Below, in pieces: positions 63,955-64,000 of a stretch of DNA of 64,000 nt. The translations under genes were made by a program, and so were the position numbers. Under the pieces are notes generated by a model. That model made no database searches and was not told the DNA's origin. It saw only the letters and a list, made by a program, of their open reading frames with translations. Origin of the DNA: Cyanobacteria bacterium FACHB-DQ100. Lineage in GTDB: Bacteria; Cyanobacteriota; Cyanobacteriia; Leptolyngbyales; Leptolyngbyaceae. Where the stretch lies: assembly GCA_014695195.1 (NCBI GenBank), contig JACJNW010000006.1, positions 87,691 to 151,690 on the forward strand. The letters run 5' to 3'. Position 1 is the first letter of the stretch; each line of letters begins with the position of its first letter.

Positions 63955-64000
63955 CTAACCGTTGATTGCAGGAGCAGAGAGTGCAACCGGAGCCGCTTCA
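63955..64000 (-). CDS. psbA: Photosystem II D1 protein, C-terminal end (cut by window)
   Basis: Only the last 14 residues and stop are present on the minus strand: EAAPVALSAPAING. This is the cyanobacterial D1 C-terminal extension that CtpA removes after Ala344 so that the Mn4CaO5 cluster can assemble. The remainder, including the mature end, lies outside the window. The adjoining terminator and the end residues make identity safe. It is divergent in orientation from pheA and downstream-convergent with nothing. Confidence 0.93.
   Translation of the reverse strand, partial: EAAPVALSAPAING

Overview
This is a cyanobacterial chromosome segment. The right edge carries the C-terminus of a photosystem II D1 protein (psbA). 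The window also holds a CRR6-type NDH assembly factor, a cyanobacterial RNase E with an arginine-rich PNPase-binding tail, many multi-PAS/GAF hybrid histidine kinases, and recurrent HIP1-like GCGATCGC octamers. A filamentous, non-heterocystous lineage (Leptolyngbya-like) is plausible, but that is inference.

Layout. (1) 1-5.4 kb: end of a histidine kinase, crr6, a polysaccharide flippase, then a tight three-gene operon (GTP-cyclohydrolase-II-like URC1, URC4/DUF1688, upp) matching the URC uracil-catabolism pathway. (2) 5.45-33.6 kb: a 28.1-kb genomic island inserted into tRNA-Cys(GCA). An intact tRNA and a tyrosine integrase lie at the left end. A perfect 52-bp direct repeat, a 3' tRNA fragment, lies at the right end. 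The island holds integrase, excisionase-like and replication-like genes, an HTH-STAND ATPase, ribbon-helix-helix proteins, a two-ORF tyrosine-recombinase module, a serine resolvase, and a 13-kb run of response regulators and histidine kinases. It also holds decayed phage genes, two MITE-like elements and an intact IS982-family IS. (3) 33.8-41.7 kb: two giant paralogous hybrid kinases, the first with an N-terminal ribbon-helix-helix domain. (4) 41.7-44.6 kb: tRNA-Val(UAC), a DUF2227 gene, mazG, an 11-copy 21-bp repeat, and a manganese exporter preceded by a yybP-ykoY riboswitch. (5) 44.7-50.9 kb: a peptide-secretion cassette made of a double-glycine precursor, a methyltransferase-TPR protein, a C39-peptidase ABC transporter and an HlyD adaptor. 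(6) 50.9-51.9 kb: IS remnants and tRNA-Val(GAC). (7) 51.9-64 kb: core genes including clpS, a CPBP protease, a STAS protein, a radical SAM protein, rne-rnhB, pheA and a DUF697 GTPase, ending at psbA.

How the parts relate: the island looks like an integrative element whose payload is mainly signalling, with possible phosphorelay links to the kinases beyond attR. The URC operon should channel uracil through UMP to a ribosylurea-type intermediate. The Mn riboswitch senses the substrate of the exporter it precedes. The peptide cassette has a dedicated protease/exporter and a candidate modifying enzyme. All functions come from reading motifs and family memory; no searches were run.
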